Source: Pseudomonas serboccidentalis
GTDB taxonomy: Bacteria; Pseudomonadota; Gammaproteobacteria; Pseudomonadales; Pseudomonadaceae
NCBI RefSeq assembly: GCF_028830055.1
Contig: NZ_CP101655.1
Location: forward strand, 2,312,051 to 2,376,050
Direction of reading: 5' to 3'
Length of the DNA stretch: 64,000 nucleotides
Made by a program: the position numbers and the translations under genes. This document shows, piece after piece, positions 7,922-16,971 of the stretch; position 1 is the stretch's first letter; every line of letters starts with the position of its first letter. The notes beneath the pieces were generated by a model. It was not told where the DNA came from. It did not search any database and was given only the letters and a program-made list of their open reading frames with translations.

Positions 7922-8944
7922 ATGTACACCCTGGCCCGTCAGCTGTTGTTCAAACTTTCCCCGGAAACCTCCCATGATCTGTCGCTGGATCTGATCGGCG
8001 CGGGTGGGCGTTTGGGCCTCAACGGCTTGCTGTGCAAGAAGCCGGCGAACGTGCCGGTGACGGTCATGGGCCTGGATTTCCCGAACCCGGTGGGTCTGGC
8101 GGCCGGTCTGGACAAGAACGGCGCGGCCATCGATGGCTTCTCGCAACTGGGGTTCGGTTTTGTCGAAATCGGCACCGTGACTCCGCGTCCGCAGCCGGGC
8201 AATCCGAAACCACGGATCTTCCGCCTGCCGGAAGCCGAGGCGATCATCAACCGCATGGGCTTCAACAACCTCGGTGTCGATAACCTGCTGGCGCGGGTCG
8301 CCGCAGCCAAATACAAAGGCGTGCTGGGGATCAACATCGGCAAGAACTTCGACACCCCGGTCGAGCGCGCTGTCGACGACTACCTGATCTGCCTGGACAA
8401 GGTGTATGCCCACGCCAGTTACATCACTGTCAACGTCAGCTCGCCGAACACCCCGGGCCTGCGCAGCCTGCAGTTCGGTGACTCGCTCAAGCAGTTGCTG
8501 GCGGACCTGGCCACGCGCCGCGCCGAACTGGCCTTGCGTCACGGCAAACACGTGCCGCTGGCGATCAAGATCGCCCCGGACATGACCGACGAAGAAACCG
8601 CGCAGGTCGCGCAGGCGTTGATCGAAACCGGGATGGATGCAGTGATCGCCACCAACACCACCCTGAGCCGCGTCGGCGTCGAAGGCATGGAGCATGGTGA
8701 CGAGGCGGGTGGTTTGTCGGGTGCCCCGGTGCGGGAGAAGAGCACCCACACCGTGAAAGTGCTGGCCGGTGAATTGGCCGGACGGTTGCCGATCATTGCG
8801 GCTGGCGGTATTACCGAAGGCAAGCATGCGGCGGAGAAGATTCTCGCCGGTGCGAGCCTGGTGCAGATCTATTCGGGCTTCATCTATAAAGGCCCGGCGC
8901 TGATTCGTGAGTCGGTAGACGCGATCGCCGCCCTGCGCAAATAA
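7922..8944 (+). CDS. pyrD: Dihydroorotate dehydrogenase, class 2 (quinone-dependent)
   Basis: 340 residues; oxidises dihydroorotate to orotate in pyrimidine synthesis, passing electrons to quinone at the inner membrane. The N-terminal amphipathic helix ([19 protein letters not shown]) is typical of class 2. FMN and substrate motifs are visible: [54 protein letters not shown] and GAPVREKST. The ATG at 7922 is chosen over the in-frame ATG at 7826 because the latter adds 32 residues lying in the nasST promoter. Followed by a REPIN and then convergent rmf. Confidence 0.97.
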   Translation: MYTLARQLLFKLSPETSHDLSLDLIGAGGRLGLNGLLCKKPANVPVTVMGLDFPNPVGLAAGLDKNGAAIDGFSQLGFGFVEIGTVTPRPQPGNPKPRIFRLPEAEAIINRMGFNNLGVDNLLARVAAAKYKGVLGINIGKNFDTPVERAVDDYLICLDKVYAHASYITVNVSSPNTPGLRSLQFGDSLKQLLADLATRRAELALRHGKHVPLAIKIAPDMTDEETAQVAQALIETGMDAVIATNTTLSRVGVEGMEHGDEAGGLSGAPVREKSTHTVKVLAGELAGRLPIIAAGGITEGKHAAEKILAGASLVQIYSGFIYKGPALIRESVDAIAALRK

Positions 8945-8963
8945 CCCAGGCTGACCCGGTCAA

Positions 8964-9049
8964 TGTAGGAGCTGCCGGAGGCTGCGATCTTTTGATGTTG
9001 TTTTTTAATATCAAAAGCAAAAGATCGCAGCCTCCGGCAGCTCCTACAT
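8964..9049. repeat. REPIN (family 1), outward-facing pair
   Basis: Two family-1 REPs with GGAGG/CCTCC variant stems, in the opposite relative order to most others here, separated by an AT-rich spacer. It lies between convergent pyrD and rmf and could terminate pyrD transcription. Confidence 0.88.
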
Positions 9050-9071
9050 GAGATGTGTGTCATTCAGGCAT

Positions 9072-9097
9072 AAAAAAGGGCTCCTCGAAGGAGCCCC
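9072..9097 (-). terminator. Terminator of rmf
   Basis: Minus strand GGGCTCC-TTCGA-GGAGCCC stem followed by TTTTTT, about 85 bases after the rmf stop. Confidence 0.9.
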
Positions 9098-9181
9098 TGG
9101 GCCGCAGCCCGCCGTCCGGGAAGGACGTGCATGGTAAGTCGCTAAAAATTCAGATTGTCGTGTCGCAATAAGTGCCCTGTG

Positions 9182-9397
9182 TCAGCCGACGGCGTGAAGT
9201 TCGTTGAGTCTGTGGATCCCCGCAGTGCCGGTCATACCGTCCCAGTTGTCGCCGCGTCCTTCTCGCCAGCCGTTGATCCAGGCTTGACGTACCGACGGTA
9301 GAGTAAATGGGCAAAGCTCGCGGGATTTGCCACCAACGCCATATTGATATCCGCGCAAAAATGCTCTTTCCAACGGATCACGCTTAAGTCTTCTCAT
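9182..9397 (-). CDS. rmf: Ribosome modulation factor
   Basis: 71 residues, basic. The start MRRLKRDPLERAFLRGYQYG and the block RQAWINGWREGRGDNWDG are diagnostic of Rmf, which dimerises 70S ribosomes into inactive 100S particles in stationary phase. The position between pyrD and rlmL is conserved in Pseudomonas. The GTGAGGG ribosome site is close to the ATG. A long hairpin leader precedes it. Confidence 0.95.
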   Translation of the reverse strand: MRRLKRDPLERAFLRGYQYGVGGKSRELCPFTLPSVRQAWINGWREGRGDNWDGMTGTAGIHRLNELHAVG

Positions 9398-9436
9398 AGG
9401 GTGTTTCCCTCACTTGTTGACTGTTTGTGTCGCGTT

Positions 9437-9529
9437 GACCTCAACCGAGGTCTGGCAGAAAAACTCTGCCGTGGGGCGGCTCGCTGCCGGCGTGGCGAGC
9501 CAAGGTGTTGACGCCGTTGCGACGTCAAC
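9437..9529 (-). ncRNA. Structured 5' leader of rmf (rmf RNA motif candidate)
   Basis: Four consecutive hairpins on the minus strand within 93 bases: GTTGACG/CGTCAAC (9529-9507), GGCTCGC/GCGAGCC (9501-9478), GGCAGA/TCTGCC (9470-9454) and GACCTC-GGTT-GAGGTC (9452-9437). All stems are perfect. A conserved 'rmf' RNA motif upstream of rmf in Pseudomonas has been reported from comparative genomics, and this fits its position; I could not compare it with the published consensus. Confidence 0.75.
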
Positions 9530-9728
9530 CTGTGGTCAGTTCTAACCAATGAGTCACACCGAGGGAATGATCGTTTTGTCATAAGGACGTAACGAAAATA
9601 GTGCTACAGCCATAAGTAACGACGGGTTTCATGAGCGTTTTTTCAGCAAACCCCGGTATGATCAGCCCCGCGCGGGATGATGGGGTTAATCCTTTAGTGA
9701 GAATGACCCACGTTTACGCTCGGTTAAT

Positions 9729-9902
9729 AAGCGACGAAGGGTCGCTTTAAGACTTTTTGTTTCATCAACTTTTTTACCTGTCCTTGCATCTAAGCTCTTT
9801 TAACCCGAGCAGCGGGGATGGAACGGCACACCTTCGTGCCACGCGGGCGCTCTTTTAGAAAAGCGCCTGATTGAAAACCGGATCGGCAATGCGTTGCCGG
9901 TT
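9729..9902 (+). other. Hairpin-rich region upstream of rlmL
   Basis: Plus-strand hairpins at 9729-9747 (AAGCGAC/GTCGCTT, then a U-rich stretch), 9825-9840 (GGCAC/GTGCC), 9846-9867 (GGCGCT...AGCGCC) and 9884-9899 (CGGCAA-TGCG-TTGCCG), ending about 25 bases before the rlmL ATG. The rest of the 9530-9928 gap shows no open frame of note. It is either a structured 5' UTR or a small RNA with its terminator near 9750. Confidence 0.5.
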
Positions 9903-9928
9903 CACTAGCCAAAGGCTCTGGAAATACC

Positions 9929-12199
9929 ATGTCCGATCGTTTCGAACTCTTCCTCACTTGCCCCAAAGGCCTTGAAGGCCTGCTCATCGAGGAAGCCGTC
10001 GGGCTTGGCCTTGAAGACGCCCGCGAGCACACCTCCGCCGTGCGTGGCATGGCGACCATGGAAACCGCTTATCGCCTGTGCCTCTGGTCGCGTCTGGCCA
10101 ACCGTGTGCTGCTGGTCCTCAAGCGTTTCCCGATGAAGGACGCCGAAGACCTCTACCACGGCGTGCTGGATGTCGACTGGCAGGACCACATGCTCAGCGA
10201 CGGCACTCTGGCCGTTGAGTTCAGCGGTCACGGCTCGGGCATCGACAACACCCACTTCGGCGCCTTGAAGGTCAAGGACGCCATCGTCGACAAACTGCGC
10301 ACCCCGCAGGGCGACCGTCCGTCCATCGACAAGCTCAACCCGGACCTGCGCATTCACCTGCGTCTGGATCGCGGTGAGGCGATCCTGTCCCTCGATCTCT
10401 CCGGCCACAGCCTGCACCAGCGCGGTTACCGCTTGCAGCAGGGCGCTGCACCGCTGAAGGAAAACCTCGCGGCGGCGATCCTGATTCGTTCCGGCTGGCC
10501 GCGCATTGCTGCCGAAGGCGGCGCGCTGGCTGACCCGATGTGCGGTGTCGGTACGTTCCTCGTCGAGGCCGGCATGATCGCCGCCGACATGGCGCCGAAC
10601 CTGCGTCGCGAGCAGTGGGGCTTCACTGCATGGCTGGGCCACGTCCCGGCGCTGTGGAAAAAACTCCATGAAGAAGCCGTCGAGCGTGCCGCTGCCGGTC
10701 TGGCCAAGCCACCGCTGTGGATTCGCGGTTACGAAGCCGACCCGCGCCTGATTCAACCGGGCCGCAACAACGTCGAGCGCGCCGGTCTGAGCGAGTGGAT
10801 CAAGATCTATCAGGGCGAAGTCGCGACCTTCGAGCCGCGTCCGGACCAGAACCAGAAAGGTCTGGTGATCTGCAACCCGCCGTACGGCGAGCGTCTGGGT
10901 GATGAAGCCAGCCTGTTGTACCTCTACCAGAACCTCGGCGAGCGTCTGCGTCAGGCCTGCCTGAACTGGGAAGCCGCGGTGTTCACCGGCGCGCCGGACC
11001 TGGGCAAGCGCATGGGCATTCGCAGCCACAAACAGTATTCGTTCTGGAACGGCGCGCTGCCGTGCAAGTTGCTGCTGATCAAGGTGCTGCCGGATCAGTT
11101 CGTTACCGGCGAGCGTCGTACCCCGGAACAGCGTCAGGCCGAGCGCGAGCAAGCGGCTTACGATCAAACCCCGAACGAGCCGCAAGAGCGCAAGTTCAAC
11201 AAGAACGGCAATCCGATCAAACCGACGCCAGCCCCGGCGCCGGTGATCGAGCAACCGCGCCTGAGCGAAGGCGGGCAGATGTTTGCCAACCGCCTGCAGA
11301 AAAACCTCAAGGCGATGAGCAAGTGGGTCAAGCGCGAAGGCATCGATTGCTACCGCGTCTACGATGCCGACATGCCGGAATACGCCATGGCCATCGACCT
11401 GTACCACGACTGGGTGCATGTGCAGGAATACGCTGCGCCGAAGTCGATCGATCCGGAGAAGGCCTCGGCACGCATGTTCGATGCCCTGGCCGCGATTCCG
11501 CAGGCGCTGAACGTCGACAAGAGCCGCGTGGTGGTCAAACGCCGCGAGCGCCAGAGCGGCACCAAGCAGTACGAGCGTCAGGCCGCGCAGGGCAAGTTCA
11601 ATGAGGTCAGCGAAGGTGGCGTCAAGCTGCTGGTGAACCTCACCGACTACCTCGACACCGGGCTGTTCCTCGACCACCGGCCAATCCGCATGCGCATCCA
11701 GAAAGAGGCGGCCGGCAAGCGCTTCCTCAATCTGTTCTGCTACACCGCGACGGCCAGCGTGCACGCCGCCAAGGGCGGGGCGCGCAGCACCACCAGCGTC
11801 GACCTGTCGAAAACCTACCTCGACTGGGCGCGTCGCAACCTGTCGCTGAACGGTTTCTCCGACAAGAACCGTCTAGAGCAGGGCGACGTGATGGCGTGGC
11901 TGGAAAGCTGCCGGGACGAGTTCGACCTGATCTTCATCGATCCGCCGACCTTCTCCAACTCCAAGCGCATGGAAGGCATTTTCGACGTGCAGCGTGACCA
12001 GGTGCAGTTGATCGACCTGGCCATGGCGCGTCTGGCCCCGGGCGGCGTGCTGTACTTCTCCAACAACTTCCGCAAGTTCCAGCTGGAGGAGAACCTGGCC
12101 GAGCGCTACGCGGTCGAGGAAATCAGCGCGCAGACCATTGATCCGGATTTTGCCCGCAACACCAAGATTCACCGCGCCTGGAAAATCACGGCTCGTTGA
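9929..12199 (+). CDS. rlmL: Bifunctional 23S rRNA methyltransferase (m2G2445 / m7G2069)
   Basis: 756 residues. The N-terminal THUMP region (MSDRFELFLTCPKGLEGLL) leads into the RlmL methyltransferase with ADPMCGVGTFLVEAG near residue 195 and catalytic CNPPYGERLGDE near 313. A basic, proline-rich linker (about 395-440) joins the RlmK half, with FLNLFCYTATASVHAA and IDPPTFSNSKR near residue 660. It modifies 23S rRNA in the large subunit. The length matches the fused gammaproteobacterial RlmKL. Divergent from rmf. Confidence 0.97.
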   Translation: MSDRFELFLTCPKGLEGLLIEEAVGLGLEDAREHTSAVRGMATMETAYRLCLWSRLANRVLLVLKRFPMKDAEDLYHGVLDVDWQDHMLSDGTLAVEFSGHGSGIDNTHFGALKVKDAIVDKLRTPQGDRPSIDKLNPDLRIHLRLDRGEAILSLDLSGHSLHQRGYRLQQGAAPLKENLAAAILIRSGWPRIAAEGGALADPMCGVGTFLVEAGMIAADMAPNLRREQWGFTAWLGHVPALWKKLHEEAVERAAAGLAKPPLWIRGYEADPRLIQPGRNNVERAGLSEWIKIYQGEVATFEPRPDQNQKGLVICNPPYGERLGDEASLLYLYQNLGERLRQACLNWEAAVFTGAPDLGKRMGIRSHKQYSFWNGALPCKLLLIKVLPDQFVTGERRTPEQRQAEREQAAYDQTPNEPQERKFNKNGNPIKPTPAPAPVIEQPRLSEGGQMFANRLQKNLKAMSKWVKREGIDCYRVYDADMPEYAMAIDLYHDWVHVQEYAAPKSIDPEKASARMFDALAAIPQALNVDKSRVVVKRRERQSGTKQYERQAAQGKFNEVSEGGVKLLVNLTDYLDTGLFLDHRPIRMRIQKEAAGKRFLNLFCYTATASVHAAKGGARSTTSVDLSKTYLDWARRNLSLNGFSDKNRLEQGDVMAWLESCRDEFDLIFIDPPTFSNSKRMEGIFDVQRDQVQLIDLAMARLAPGGVLYFSNNFRKFQLEENLAERYAVEEISAQTIDPDFARNTKIHRAWKITAR

Positions 12200-12213
12200 C
12201 ACTTGCCAAAGTT

Positions 12214-12253
12214 GGATCCACAGAGCCTTGATTTTTAAAGGCTCCGTGGATCC
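12214..12253 (+). terminator. Likely terminator or palindrome after rlmL
   Basis: Near-perfect 14-bp inverted repeat (GGATCCACAGAGCC / GGCTCCGTGGATCC) with a T-rich loop, 15 bases after the rlmL stop. No T-run follows, so it may act as an RNA-stabilising hairpin instead. Confidence 0.6.
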
Positions 12254-12344
12254 TCCTGCGCTAGCTAAATTAGTGGCTAATAGCTATAACTCACACACGG
12301 TCAATGGGGTTTTCCCGCAAATGCTGGCGTAGTGAGTTGTCTTT

Positions 12345-14732
12345 ATGTCGTTGCACCCCGTGCGCCCAAGGATCCTGGGTTTTATCAGCGAAGACGTCTC
12401 GGCCTGGTTGGTCGCGCTGCTGGTATTGCTCGCCGGCGGGATTCTCACGGGGCTGCTCGCCTGGGCTTCCCTCAACCAGTTTCATCATCAATTGCGCCAA
12501 CGCTTCCAACTGCTGGCCAATGAGCGTTACAGCCGTATCGAAGAACGTTTCCAGGATCAGGAACAACGCCTCGACGGCCTGCGCCGTTTCTTCGCCAACT
12601 CCTATTCGGTATCCCGTGCCGAATTCGACGGTTATGCCAAACCTCTTTTATTACGTACCCAGGCCTATTCCTATGCGCCTCGGGTGAGCCGTGCCGAGCG
12701 CCCGGCGATCGAACAAGCCGTGCGCAACGAAGGTTTCAGCACCTTCACCCTTCGCGAGCTGAACGCTGAAGGCCAGTTACAGGCGGCCGGTGATCGCCCC
12801 GAATACGTGCCGGTGATCTACACCCAGAGCCGGAGTCATTTGCCCACGCCGTTGGGTTACGATCTGCTGGCGCAACCTCTGCGACGAGCGACACTGGAGC
12901 GCGCCGATAGCACCGGGCACATGGCGGTGTCGCAGCCATTGCACCTGGTGGGCATCGATCCAGCGTATGCCCGGGGCGTATTGCTGCTGGCGCCGGTCAG
13001 CCGTGAAGGGGCGCCGACAGGTACGTCTGAAGGCTATGTGATGGCGGTGATCAGCATGCAACAGTTGCTGGCCGATGGCTTGCCCGAGGACAACCAGGAC
13101 TTCCTCACGGTGCGCATCCTTGATCTGTCCACTGATGATCAGCATGAAGTGCTCTACGAATCCGCCAACACAGCCGGGGCCAGTGATCTGTCTGCCACGC
13201 GGTTGTTGCGCATGGCCGACCATGACTATCAAGTGGACATACAGCCCAGCGAAGCCTTTCTGCAGGCCAACCATTCGTCGGTCAGCAGCCTGGTGGTGCT
13301 GGGTGCACTGCTGAGCCTGTTGCTCAGCGCATTGCTCTATGTGCTGGTGAGTCAGCGCCAGCGCGCCCTGCGCATGGTCGAACTGCGCACCCAGGAATTG
13401 CACGCTCGCGAGCAGGAACTGCGCGGCACCCACGGCCAGTTGCGCGGGGTGCTGAACGCCGCGACCCAGGTCGCAATCATCGCCACTGACCTGCGCGGGG
13501 TGATCAACACCTTCAATCCCGGCGCAGAGCAGATGCTCGGCTACAGCAGCGCCGATGTCGTCGGCCACATGACCCTGGAAAACCTGCACCTGCCGCGCGA
13601 ACTCGCAGCGCGCGCGGCGGAATTGAGCGCGCGCTACGGCAAGAGCATCCCGACCTGTCACGCGATGCTGGTCGAGGGTGGCGAAGTCGGCGGTCATGAA
13701 GCGCGCGAGTGGACGCTGGTGCGCAGCGATGGCAGTCATCTGCCGGTGAACATGCTCGCCACCCCGGTGCTCGATGAGCAGGGCCTGTGGGTCGGGCATC
13801 TGGCGATCTGCATCGACATCACCGAGCGCAAGCGCGTGCACGAGGCGCTGGCGGCGCGGGATGTGCTGCTGAAAAAGCTCAGTGCTCACGTGCCTGGCGG
13901 CATCTATCAATTCAAGATGGAATTCGACGGGCGCTTCAGCGTGATCTACGCCAGCGACGGCATCCGCGATATCTACGAGCTGGCGCCGGACGTGCTGCTG
14001 CTCGATGCCGAGGCGATTTTCTCCCGCATCCACCCGCAGGACATCACCCGCGTGCGCACCTCGATCCGCGCCTCGGCAGACAACCTCAGCCCCTGGCGCG
14101 AGGAGTACCGCGTGCAACTGCCCGAGCGCGGCCTGCGCTGGGTGCGTGGTGAGGCGACGCCGGAAGAGCTGCCGGGCGGCGGCGTGCTGTGGCACGGCTA
14201 CATCTCAGACATTTCCGATCTGAAGCGGGTGGAAGAGGAATTGCGGGCACTGTCGGTCACCGACTCACTGACCGGCATCCACAACCGTCGCTATTTTCAA
14301 GAACGCCTGACCACCGAAATGGCCCGGGTCGAGCGCGGCGGTGGCGAACTGTCGGTGATCATGCTCGACATCGACCACTTCAAGCGGATCAACGACCAGT
14401 ACGGGCATGCCGTGGGTGACCGCGTGCTGCAAGCGGTGTGCGAGCGCATTGGTCATCGTCTGCGTCGCACTGATGTGTTCTGCCGTCTGGGCGGCGAAGA
14501 GTTCATGGTGCTGTGCCCGGACATCGACGGCGAGCACGCGTACATGCTGGCGGTGGAGTTGTGGCAGGGCTTGCGCGGTGCGCCGGTGGATGTGGTCGGC
14601 GTGGTGACGGCGAGTTTCGGCATCGCCAGCTGGCGCCCGGGGGAGGGCGCGGATGCGCTGCTGCTGCGCGCGGATTCGGGGGTGTATGCGGCGAAGCAGG
14701 GCGGGCGGGATCGGGTTGAGCAGATGAGTTAG
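12345..14732 (+). CDS. Membrane diguanylate cyclase with CHASE, PAS and GGDEF domains
   Basis: 795 residues. Membrane helix at about 14-40 (SAWLVALLVLLAGGILTGLLA), a periplasmic CHASE-type sensor to about 300, a second helix near 310-335 (SSLVVLGALLSLLLSALLYVLVS), two PAS/PAC modules (about 360-500 and 505-630), then a C-terminal GGDEF domain. The domain has DSLTGIHNRRYF, DIDHFKRINDQYGH and the active motif GGEEF. RRTD five residues before GGEEF is a product-inhibition I-site. No EAL domain, so it should make c-di-GMP in response to an external ligand. ATG at 12345 chosen; the gene is an extra insertion relative to the rlmL-dacB order of P. aeruginosa. Confidence 0.92.
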   Translation: MSLHPVRPRILGFISEDVSAWLVALLVLLAGGILTGLLAWASLNQFHHQLRQRFQLLANERYSRIEERFQDQEQRLDGLRRFFANSYSVSRAEFDGYAKPLLLRTQAYSYAPRVSRAERPAIEQAVRNEGFSTFTLRELNAEGQLQAAGDRPEYVPVIYTQSRSHLPTPLGYDLLAQPLRRATLERADSTGHMAVSQPLHLVGIDPAYARGVLLLAPVSREGAPTGTSEGYVMAVISMQQLLADGLPEDNQDFLTVRILDLSTDDQHEVLYESANTAGASDLSATRLLRMADHDYQVDIQPSEAFLQANHSSVSSLVVLGALLSLLLSALLYVLVSQRQRALRMVELRTQELHAREQELRGTHGQLRGVLNAATQVAIIATDLRGVINTFNPGAEQMLGYSSADVVGHMTLENLHLPRELAARAAELSARYGKSIPTCHAMLVEGGEVGGHEAREWTLVRSDGSHLPVNMLATPVLDEQGLWVGHLAICIDITERKRVHEALAARDVLLKKLSAHVPGGIYQFKMEFDGRFSVIYASDGIRDIYELAPDVLLLDAEAIFSRIHPQDITRVRTSIRASADNLSPWREEYRVQLPERGLRWVRGEATPEELPGGGVLWHGYISDISDLKRVEEELRALSVTDSLTGIHNRRYFQERLTTEMARVERGGGELSVIMLDIDHFKRINDQYGHAVGDRVLQAVCERIGHRLRRTDVFCRLGGEEFMVLCPDIDGEHAYMLAVELWQGLRGAPVDVVGVVTASFGIASWRPGEGADALLLRADSGVYAAKQGGRDRVEQMS

Positions 14733-14755
14733 GCCGTTACGCCAATCCCCCAGAA

Positions 14756-14839
14756 GATCAAAAGATCGCAGCCTGCGGCAGCTCCTACATGGGAATGATG
14801 TACACCCTGTAGGAGCTGCCGCAGGCTGCGATCTTTTGC
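14756..14839. repeat. REPIN (family 1) between convergent cyclase gene and dacB
   Basis: Inverted pair with GCCGCAGGCTG variant stems, ending 10 bases before the dacB stop. Confidence 0.9.
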
Positions 14840-14849
14840 TTTGGGCGGT

Positions 14850-16310
14850 TTAGAGGGCCGAAGCCGTCTGCGGCAACCGCGGCTGCTTGTACAGATCCAG
14901 CAGCACCTGATCCAGCACCGACGATGCGCCGAACGGGGCCTTGTCGTTGAGGATCGCCACCACCGCCCAGGTATTGCCGTTGACGTCGCGGCTGAAGCCG
15001 GCGATCGCGCGCACGGTGTTCAGGGTGCCGGTCTTGACGTGGGCTTCGCCGCGCATCGCGGTGGTCTTCAAGCGTTTGCGCATGGTGCCGTCGGTGCCGG
15101 CAATCGGCAGCGAGCTGATGTACTCGGCGGCGTACGGGCTGTGCCAGGCGGCTTGCAGCATGTTGGCCATTTCGCGGGCGCTGACGCGTTCGGCGCGGGA
15201 CAGCCCGGAGCCGTTCTCCATCACCAGGTGCGGCGCGGTGATGCCTTTCTTCGCCAGCCACTGGCGGACCACGCGTTGTGCGGCCTTGGCGTCGTCACCG
15301 TCGGCTTCGTTACGGTACTTCTGGCCCAGGCTCAGGAACAGCTGTTGGGCCATGGTGTTGTTACTGTATTTGTTGATGTCGCGGATGATTTCCGCCAGAT
15401 CCGGCGAGTAGGCGCGGGCCAGCAGTTTGGCGCTGCTCGGGGTCGCGGCGAGGCGATCCTTGCCCTGGATGCTGCCACCCAGTTCTTTCCAGATCGCGCG
15501 TACGGCGCCGGCGGTGTAGGTCGCGTGGTCGAGCAGCGACAGGTAAGTCTGCGAGCTGCAACCTTCACCCAGTTGGCCGGCGACGGTCACGGTCACACTG
15601 CCGTCCGCCTGGGTCACCGGGTTGTAGCGCACGCCACCGGTGCACTGTTTGGAGTTGAGCGCCTTGACCGTGTTTTCGATGCGCACGCTGGCAATCGGCG
15701 GCTCCACCGAGATCAGCACCCGGCCACCGTCATTGCGTGCGACGAAACGCAGCGCCTTGAGGTTGACCAGCAGCGAATCCGGCTTGACCAGGAACGGCTT
15801 GTTCTCGTCGTTGCCGTCGTCGTTGAACTCGGGCAGTTGTGGCTGGATGAAGAAGCCGCGGTCGAGAACCAGGTCACCGGTGACCTGGGTCACGCCGTTG
15901 GCGCGCAGGTCGCGCATCAGCAGCCAGAGTTTTTCCATGTTCAGCTTCGGATCGCCGCCACCCTTGAGGTACAGGTTGCCGTTGAGGATGCCGCCGCTCA
16001 GGTCGCCGTCGGTGTAGAACTCGGTTTTCCACTGATGGTTGGGGCCGAGCATTTCCAGCGAGGCGTAGGTGGTGACCAGTTTCATGGTAGAGGCCGGGTT
16101 GACCGAGACGTCGGCGTTGTACACGGTCGCGTTGCCCGGGCCGTCGAGCGGAATCATCACCAGCGACAGTGCATTGGGCGGCAGTTTGCTGGTCTTCAGG
16201 GCTTTTTCGACGTTAGGGGTGAGGGCGGTGTTGATGGTGGCCGCAGAAACCGGCAGGGCCAGGGGCAGAAGAAGGCCGGCGAGAAACAGTGGACGCAACG
16301 ATTTGATCAT
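14850..16310 (-). CDS. dacB: D-alanyl-D-alanine carboxypeptidase/endopeptidase (PBP4 class)
   Basis: 486 residues, periplasmic. Signal peptide MIKSLRPLFLAGLLLPLALPVSA. Catalytic SxxK is STMK (Ser74, Lys77), the second motif is NGSGLSRAE and the third is HVKTGTL, all intact; the long insert between the first two is typical of class C PBPs. It trims or cleaves peptidoglycan peptide cross-links. Start at 16310 chosen because the upstream in-frame extension (to 16403) would precede the signal peptide. Confidence 0.95.
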   Translation of the reverse strand: MIKSLRPLFLAGLLLPLALPVSAATINTALTPNVEKALKTSKLPPNALSLVMIPLDGPGNATVYNADVSVNPASTMKLVTTYASLEMLGPNHQWKTEFYTDGDLSGGILNGNLYLKGGGDPKLNMEKLWLLMRDLRANGVTQVTGDLVLDRGFFIQPQLPEFNDDGNDENKPFLVKPDSLLVNLKALRFVARNDGGRVLISVEPPIASVRIENTVKALNSKQCTGGVRYNPVTQADGSVTVTVAGQLGEGCSSQTYLSLLDHATYTAGAVRAIWKELGGSIQGKDRLAATPSSAKLLARAYSPDLAEIIRDINKYSNNTMAQQLFLSLGQKYRNEADGDDAKAAQRVVRQWLAKKGITAPHLVMENGSGLSRAERVSAREMANMLQAAWHSPYAAEYISSLPIAGTDGTMRKRLKTTAMRGEAHVKTGTLNTVRAIAGFSRDVNGNTWAVVAILNDKAPFGASSVLDQVLLDLYKQPRLPQTASAL

Positions 16311-16544
16311 ATGAAATAAAACCCTGCAGAAGAGGGGAAAAATAACGAGGGCATGGATGAAAAAGCCCTCAGTGGTCATGAAAGTGTCGGCATTATGCCC
16401 CAAGCTGTAACAGCTTGTGCCTTGCCCGAGGCGGCCATTTCGTTATTTTTTTACAGGCGGTCGGCCACAGCGCCCAGAGAGTCGGGCAATTGACCGCTTA
16501 AACTGGTAAAGTGCCGGCCGTTATTACTTAAGAGGATTGTTCCA

Positions 16545-16889
16545 ATGGCGACTAACCGTTCCCAGCGTCTGCGCAAAAAACTGTGCGTTGATGAATTTCA
16601 AGAGCTGGGTTTCGAACTGAACCTGGACTTCAAAGAAGACTTGTCCGAAGAAGCCATTGACGCTTTCCTCGAAGCATTCATCAAAGAAGCCATGGAAGCC
16701 AACGGTCTGGGCTATGTCGGCGGCGACGACTTCGGTCTGGTGTGCCTGCAGAAGCGTGGCTCGGTCAACGAAGAGCAGCGCGCTGCCGTTGAAGCCTGGT
16801 TGAAAAGCCGTAGCGAACTGACCGGCATGACCGTCAGCCCGCTGCTGGACGTTTGGTATCCGGAAAAGCCGATCAACGCGGCTAAGTGA
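16545..16889 (+). CDS. yggL: YggL family protein (50S ribosome-associated)
   Basis: 114 residues, acidic middle. MATNRSQRLRKKLCVDEFQE, NGLGYVGGDDFGL and a C-terminal TGMTVSPLLDVWYP match the YggL/DUF469 family, reported to bind the 50S subunit. Divergent from dacB and followed by a strong terminator. The function in Pseudomonas is not established. Confidence 0.88.
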   Translation: MATNRSQRLRKKLCVDEFQELGFELNLDFKEDLSEEAIDAFLEAFIKEAMEANGLGYVGGDDFGLVCLQKRGSVNEEQRAAVEAWLKSRSELTGMTVSPLLDVWYPEKPINAAK

Positions 16890-16894
16890 TACTG

Positions 16895-16930
16895 AAAAAA
16901 ACGGCGACCTTCGGGTCGCCGTTTTTTTTC
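16895..16930 (+). terminator. Terminator of yggL (bidirectional)
   Basis: ACGGCGACC-TTCG-GGTCGCCGT stem with a T-run after it and an A-run before it, so it can also serve the convergent benE-type gene. Confidence 0.93.
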
Positions 16931-16971
16931 GTGAATCAAAAGATCGTCCGAACGCGGCCCGATCTTTGCTT

